11,158 nucleotides of DNA from Coemansia sp. RSA 922 (taxonomy: Eukaryota; Kickxellomycota; Kickxellomycetes; Kickxellales; Kickxellaceae): NCBI GenBank assembly GCA_027577415.1, contig JANBQS010000858.1, positions 1-11,158 on the forward strand, in the 5' to 3' direction. The notes under the pieces were generated by a model, which was not told the DNA's origin, searched no databases, and saw only the letters and a program-made list of their open reading frames with translations. Below, piece by piece: positions 7,918 to 11,158 of the stretch (positions are counted from its first letter, which is position 1; each line of letters begins with the position of its first letter). Position numbers and translations under genes: made by a program.

Positions 7918-8870
7918 GCTGCTATTTCGTCTTCTTCAGCTTGAGCAAAAAGGCGAGTTTTAAAAGGATGTCGACGCCCTCTTTTTGGCCCAGGCTGTAA
8001 AAGAGAGAGACTTGAACACGAGACCGATTTCTTTAGACATCAACTGTCAACGGGCAATGCTCTCTCTTGGCGAACCACGAGTGTATTGCGTGTATTGTGT
8101 GTGTGGATATGGCGCATCATGGCTTCAAGCAAGTATAGCGACAAATACATGCAATACCGAGACAATCATTCACCCATCTTGAGTCGCAAGTCTTAATATC
8201 TATGCACGAACAGGCTTTGCCTAATATTACCTATTGCTTTTCGCCTATCTTTTTTTGAGTTTCTCGCTCACTCCCATGCGCCCGTGCACCAGGACGAGAG
8301 CCAGGTGCACAGAATTGGTTCGCGCATAGGCTTGCTTCGCACCTGCACGGGTGCTTGTGACATGAATTAAATCCATTGTATCGTATATACGTTGCACCAC
8401 ATCATATGATGACAATGGTCCCGCCTGTTTGCTACAACTGTCTCCTCTGTGTGCAGCATAACAACTTGTGAAGCGCGAGTCCTGCTGACAGATGTATGCC
8501 AAGTGCACCTCTCACAAAGCAAACATTAGCGGGGTGTAAAATCTAGCCATTGCTGGCTGCTCAATGGCAGAGAACGGCTGTACAAAGACAAATTCACACT
8601 GGCTCATCCACAATTTGCCTCCTGCAAGTGCAGGTTGGCATGCTTTGAAACGTGTGTATCTTTTGCCCATTCCGCCAACCAGAAAGCACAGCAGCAAGGC
8701 CTGTCTAAAAAAAGGTGGACATGTAAAGGCTGCCAAGCTAGTTGTCGATACTCTTGATCTCGGCTCGATTCCCTTTGAAAGCAGCACTTTTCTTTCTTAA
8801 AAGGGCATCAGACCGTCAATTCCTTTGCCACTAAAGATCGCATGGTAGTGTATATTTTTGGACCAAAAGT
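7918..8870. other. 1.0 kb intergenic stretch between divergent genes
   Basis: This separates the minus-strand gene starting at 7767 from the GH16 gene on the plus strand. Short open frames exist on both strands: a plus-strand 78-codon frame from the ATG at 8564 to 8800, and minus-strand frames at 8245-8508 and 8512-8787 that lack a good ATG. None shows a recognisable motif. A GT-rich patch lies at 8079-8104. The stretch at 8759-8772 resembles a tRNA internal B box but does not fold into a cloverleaf. Confidence 0.4.
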
Positions 8871-8968
8871 GCTCTTTGAAGCGGGCTTTGTAGACCATTT
8901 GCGCGCGTTCGCTCGCCTTTGGCCCGCCTAAGACGCGCAAATGGCAATGGCTCTTTGAGTATTTAAAG
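8871..8968 (+). promoter_or_regulatory. GH16 promoter: paired GCTCTTTGA, 11-bp inverted repeat, TATA-like box
   Basis: TATTTAAAG at 8960-8968 is a TATA-like box about 220 bases before the ATG. Upstream, CCATTTGCGCG (8895-8905) and CGCGCAAATGG (8934-8944) form a perfect 11-bp inverted repeat with 28 bases between. The pair is flanked by two copies of GCTCTTTGA (8871-8879 and 8950-8958). A pyrimidine-rich tract at about 9019-9056 is a plausible initiator region, and the leader contains no upstream ATG. The symmetric site could bind a dimeric regulator (inference). Confidence 0.5.
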
Positions 8969-9184
8969 TCGGGCTCGTGCCTGGCTTACTTTAGCGAGGA
9001 CCACCCATCGCGTTTTTTGCATTGCCTCTTTCATCCTCCTCTTCTCTTCATTTTCGCTAACGACACTTGCACTTTCAATTATTTTCATTTTTCATCTCTT
9101 GCACACTCAAACTACACATATTTTCATTATTCGATTTAATCCGGCTTGCTCTCGATACTCACACACTTAAAATAACAACCTCCC

Positions 9185-10714
9185 ATGAGGACGTTTGCTC
9201 TGTTTGCCATCGCGGCTGGAGCGTTCGCATACGTGGCTGCGGCCGCCAGCAAGTGCACTGCCGATGCACCTTGCTTCCGTGAAGGCTGGTGTGACAAGGG
9301 CCCGATGTTCTGCATGTTCTCTCTCTGCAATGTCAAAGAGTCGTACAACTCGACCTCGTGCTGGAAACCCGAGGGATGTTCCAACCAAAATGTCAAGTTT
9401 GACAGCAGCAGCGACGTTGTTGCTATCAGGAGCTATGGTGGAGACCCTAACGCTACTCCGTTCGTGTCTATCTTCGATCCCAACAACGCTGTCGTTTCGG
9501 ATGGCAATCTCGTGCTTCAGATGACCTATGACGCGCCTAACAAGAAGGGCTTTGGAGCCACCGTCGATGCCTCACACACCTTCCTATACGGCCGCGTCAC
9601 TGCTCGTATCAAGACCGCTTCTATCGCCAAGGGTACCGTATCTGCCTTTATTATCCGCAACGACCAAACGGGAGACGAGATCGATTTTGAGTGGGTCGGC
9701 AAATCGCCCAACGAGGTCCAGACCAACTTCTTCTACCATGACATCCTCGACTACGGCAACAGCGAGTTTTTTGATGTCGGGGCGAACACTGCCACTTCTT
9801 ACCACGACTACACTATTGACTGGACGCCTGATGCCGTTACTTGGATTGTGGATGGCAAAACTTTGCGCAAGTTGAACCGCAAGGATACGTACGACTCCAA
9901 GACCAAGGAGTACAAGTTCCCAGCATCGGAGGGACGCATTGGCTTTTCTATTTGGGACGGCGGCAACTCGGGTTCCGATGGTACGCAGAAATGGGCCGGA
10001 ACTCCTACTCCATGGACGCCGTCAACAGTATACAAAATGTTTGTCGACTCGGTTCAAATTACTTGCGCCAAGGAGAACCCTAAGCCACCGGTCCCGTCGC
10101 CTAGCTCGTCCAGCTCTACAACATCAACAAGCACAACAAGTACAACTAGCACCAAGAGCACGAAGAGCACCAAAAGCTCGACCAGCTCTAACACATCTGT
10201 CACTTCGACGACGCTAACCGATACAAACTCGCCAACACCGACAGGCTCGGATCCAAACCCAGGCAACCCCTCTGTTAAGCCGCCCAACCCGACTGGCCCA
10301 GAACCAGGCAACCCTTCTGTTAAACCGCCCAACCCAACTGATCCAGAGCCAGGTAATCCAGAGCCAAGCAACCCAGGACCAGGACCAGGACCAGAGCCAA
10401 GCAACCCAGGACCAGGACCAGGACCAGGACCAGGACCAGGACCAGGTAATCCAGAGCCAGGAAACCCAGGACCAGGTAATCCAGAGCCAGGCAATCCAGA
10501 GCCAGGCAACCCAGGACCAGGCAATCCAGAGCCAGGCAACCCAGGACCAGGCAATCCAGAGCCAGGAAACCCAGGACCAGGAAACCCAGGACCAGGAAAC
10601 CCAGAGCCAGGCAACCCAGGACCGGGCAATCCTTCTGTTCAGCCTCCTACTAAGCCGACACCAACGGACGGCAACAAGAAGTGCTATGTCGTGTATCGCA
10701 CTGTTACGGTCTAA
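9185..10714 (+). CDS. Secreted GH16 cell-wall glucanase/transglycosylase (Crh-like) with Pro-Gly-Asn repeat tail
   Basis: This 509-residue protein probably acts on beta-glucan or links glucan to chitin in the cell wall, as Crh-type GH16 enzymes do. The exact substrate cannot be read from sequence. A signal peptide covers about residues 1-21 (hydrophobic, ending in AAAA). A Cys-rich N-terminal region (Cys 24, 30, 36, 43, 48, 59, 65) precedes the GH16 fold, which runs to Cys 294. The active site is DEIDFE at 164-169, with Glu165 as expected nucleophile, Asp167, and Glu169 as acid/base, and a typical W-V-G follows. IDWTPDAVTWIVDG (211-224) is also typical of the family. N-glycosylation sequons occur at Asn55, Asn89 and Asn336. 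A Ser/Thr/Lys linker (305-350) and the repeat tail (360-483) follow. The protein ends in KKCYVVYRTVTV with no hydrophobic GPI-anchor signal. The ATG is the first in the leader, and no intron is needed. Confidence 0.93.
   Translation: MRTFALFAIAAGAFAYVAAAASKCTADAPCFREGWCDKGPMFCMFSLCNVKESYNSTSCWKPEGCSNQNVKFDSSSDVVAIRSYGGDPNATPFVSIFDPNNAVVSDGNLVLQMTYDAPNKKGFGATVDASHTFLYGRVTARIKTASIAKGTVSAFIIRNDQTGDEIDFEWVGKSPNEVQTNFFYHDILDYGNSEFFDVGANTATSYHDYTIDWTPDAVTWIVDGKTLRKLNRKDTYDSKTKEYKFPASEGRIGFSIWDGGNSGSDGTQKWAGTPTPWTPSTVYKMFVDSVQITCAKENPKPPVPSPSSSSSTTSTSTTSTTSTKSTKSTKSSTSSNTSVTSTTLTDTNSPTPTGSDPNPGNPSVKPPNPTGPEPGNPSVKPPNPTDPEPGNPEPSNPGPGPGPEPSNPGPGPGPGPGPGPGNPEPGNPGPGNPEPGNPEPGNPGPGNPEPGNPGPGNPEPGNPGPGNPGPGNPEPGNPGPGNPSVQPPTKPTPTDGNKKCYVVYRTVTV
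10262..10351 (+). repeat. Two tandem 45-bp repeats in the GH16 tail
   Basis: Residues 360-374 (GNPSVKPPNPTGPEP) are repeated at 375-389 with Gly replaced by Asp near the end. The two DNA copies differ at a few third positions. A related GNPSVQPP segment closes the repeat tail at residues 481-488, so the same element brackets the pentapeptide array. Confidence 0.85.
10409..10444 (+). repeat. (GGACCA)6 hexanucleotide repeat
   Basis: Six perfect copies of GGACCA encode a Gly-Pro run within the GH16 tail. The array is in frame with the CDS, so length changes add or remove Gly-Pro pairs without a frameshift. Confidence 0.9.
10445..10633 (+). repeat. Twelve 15-bp repeats encoding GNPEP / GNPGP
   Basis: Twelve pentapeptide units plus a final GNP lie at residues 421-483. 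Two DNA types alternate, one with AAT before CCA GAG (GNPEP) and one with AAC before CCA GGA (GNPGP). Only the eleventh unit breaks the coupling. Every proline up to near the end is CCA, unlike the mixed codons of the catalytic domain. This points to recent spread by slippage or unequal crossing-over of 15-bp or 30-bp units. Confidence 0.9.
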
Positions 10715-10930
10715 ACGCGCGACTCACGTTCGATTTCGGCCATAAAAACATATGGCACTAAGGGCGACTACACATTCTAAATACATACTCGGCTTACAAT
10801 TTCCTGTTTATCTGCGTTTCTAATTTTTTGTGTATGTTGCTTTTGTTTTAAATATAAAACATTATCCAACAATTGCTCGCGCATTGAAGTTACAATTTTA
10901 TGCAATTAATAGAATCGTGTAAAAGTGCTA
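10715..10930 (+). terminator. 3' flank of the GH16 gene with probable poly(A) region
   Basis: The sequence after the TAA becomes AT-rich. Candidate poly(A) signals are TAAATACATA near 10779 and AAATATAAAACA at about 10850-10861. No exact AATAAA occurs, so the site is approximate. Confidence 0.35.
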
Positions 10931-10955
10931 GAAGCTCAGATTATATACAACAGAG

Positions 10956-11158
10956 ATGGCCATCAACACCAAGGGCGAGCTAACTGGACTAAATAGCGCT
11001 CACATACCCATCTCTTCTTTAGACTACAGGTAGTGTTACATATGGACAATACGTGGCCGGCCTAGATACACCAATTTGGCCTCGCTCATGCTCAACCGCT
11101 TGAGGCCATTGTGGATTACAGTGCCGCCCTCGCAATCTTCCTCCTTTATAGCCATGGA
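10956..11158 (+). CDS. Possible 5' end of an unidentified gene (partial, spliced)
   Basis: From the ATG at 10956 (context GAGATGG) the frame reads MAINTKGELTGLNSAHIPIS and continues to LDY before a stop. A donor-like AG|GTAGTG lies at 11029/11030. If spliced there, an acceptor at about 11108 (GATTACAG) or 11151 (CTTTATAG) would continue the frame to the window edge. The donor is weaker than those of the introns seen elsewhere here. The peptide looks natural but I do not recognise it. A competing frame exists on the other strand, so confidence is low. Confidence 0.3.
11036..11157 (-). CDS. Possible C-terminal end of a minus-strand gene (partial)
   Basis: The minus strand is open from the window edge to the TAA at 11036. 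It contains an ATG at 11157 and the segment GGTVIHNGLKRLSMSEAKLVY before ending in RIVHM. This could be the end of a gene lying beyond the window, which would then converge on the GH16 gene. It overlaps the plus-strand candidate starting at 10956, and only one of the two is likely to be right. Confidence 0.25.
   Translation of the reverse strand, partial: MAIKEEDCEGGTVIHNGLKRLSMSEAKLVYLGRPRIVHM

Noticed and set aside
8079..8104. GT-rich patch as a microsatellite
   Set aside because: It is too short and imperfect to count as a repeat array.
8729..8785. tRNA-like segment with a B-box-like GGCTCGATTCC and GCTGC/GCAGC ends
   Set aside because: The T-arm does not pair, the A box is missing and the total length is too short for a cloverleaf.
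10054..10629. Minus-strand 191-codon frame with collagen-like PGPG sequence
   Set aside because: It is the antisense of the GH16 repeat tail. The repeat simply lacks stop codons in this frame.

Overview
The window reads as nuclear DNA of an early-diverging fungus, probably of the zygomycete grade (Kickxellomycotina or Mucoromycota); this is an inference. Genes are compact and several have TATA-like boxes roughly 115 to 225 bp before the start codon. Introns are short (95 and 97 nt) with GTATGT or GTAAGC donors, CACTAAC or TACTAAC branch points and TATAG acceptors. One gene encodes a secreted GH16 cell-wall enzyme of fungal type. There are no bacterial operons, no Shine-Dalgarno pattern and no recognisable tRNA or rRNA gene.

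Left part (1-1900): no gene I can support. It holds a strong G-quadruplex motif (64-85), two hairpin-forming segments (31-60 and 727-794), long A and T tracts, and one frame (168-887) that is unusually free of stops. Then comes the largest gene, on the minus strand (5199 down to 1903). Two open frames that look separate join through two well-formed introns into one protein of 1034 residues. Its first half resembles the Ndc10 / Crypton-type tyrosine-recombinase fold (the CBF3 centromere-binding subunit family). Its second half is a disordered tail with three exact-length 38-residue repeats, a basic nuclear-localisation candidate and a helical C-terminal module.

Middle part (5500-7915): two more minus-strand genes of unknown function, one for an 88-residue protein (5937-5671) and one for a basic, low-complexity protein of about 296 residues (7767-6877). 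Both have a TATA-like box fused to the sequence TAAAGCGCA, and both have the context TGCCAAC(C/T)ATG at their likely start codons. A 0.8 kb gap between them and a 1.0 kb gap after the second hold only weak open frames.

Right part (8860-10860): a plus-strand gene for a secreted GH16 glucanase/transglycosylase related to the Crh-type wall enzymes (9185-10714). It has a signal peptide, a Cys-rich N-terminus, the DEIDFE active site, a Ser/Thr linker and a long Pro-Gly-Asn repeat tail. Its promoter has a TATA-like box preceded by a perfect 11-bp inverted repeat. The last 200 bases carry two competing partial reading frames, one per strand, that run off the window.

The genes do not form an obvious pathway. 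The most interesting objects are the intron-joined Ndc10-like protein with its repeat tail, and the GH16 enzyme whose repeat tail ends in a lone cysteine instead of a GPI signal.
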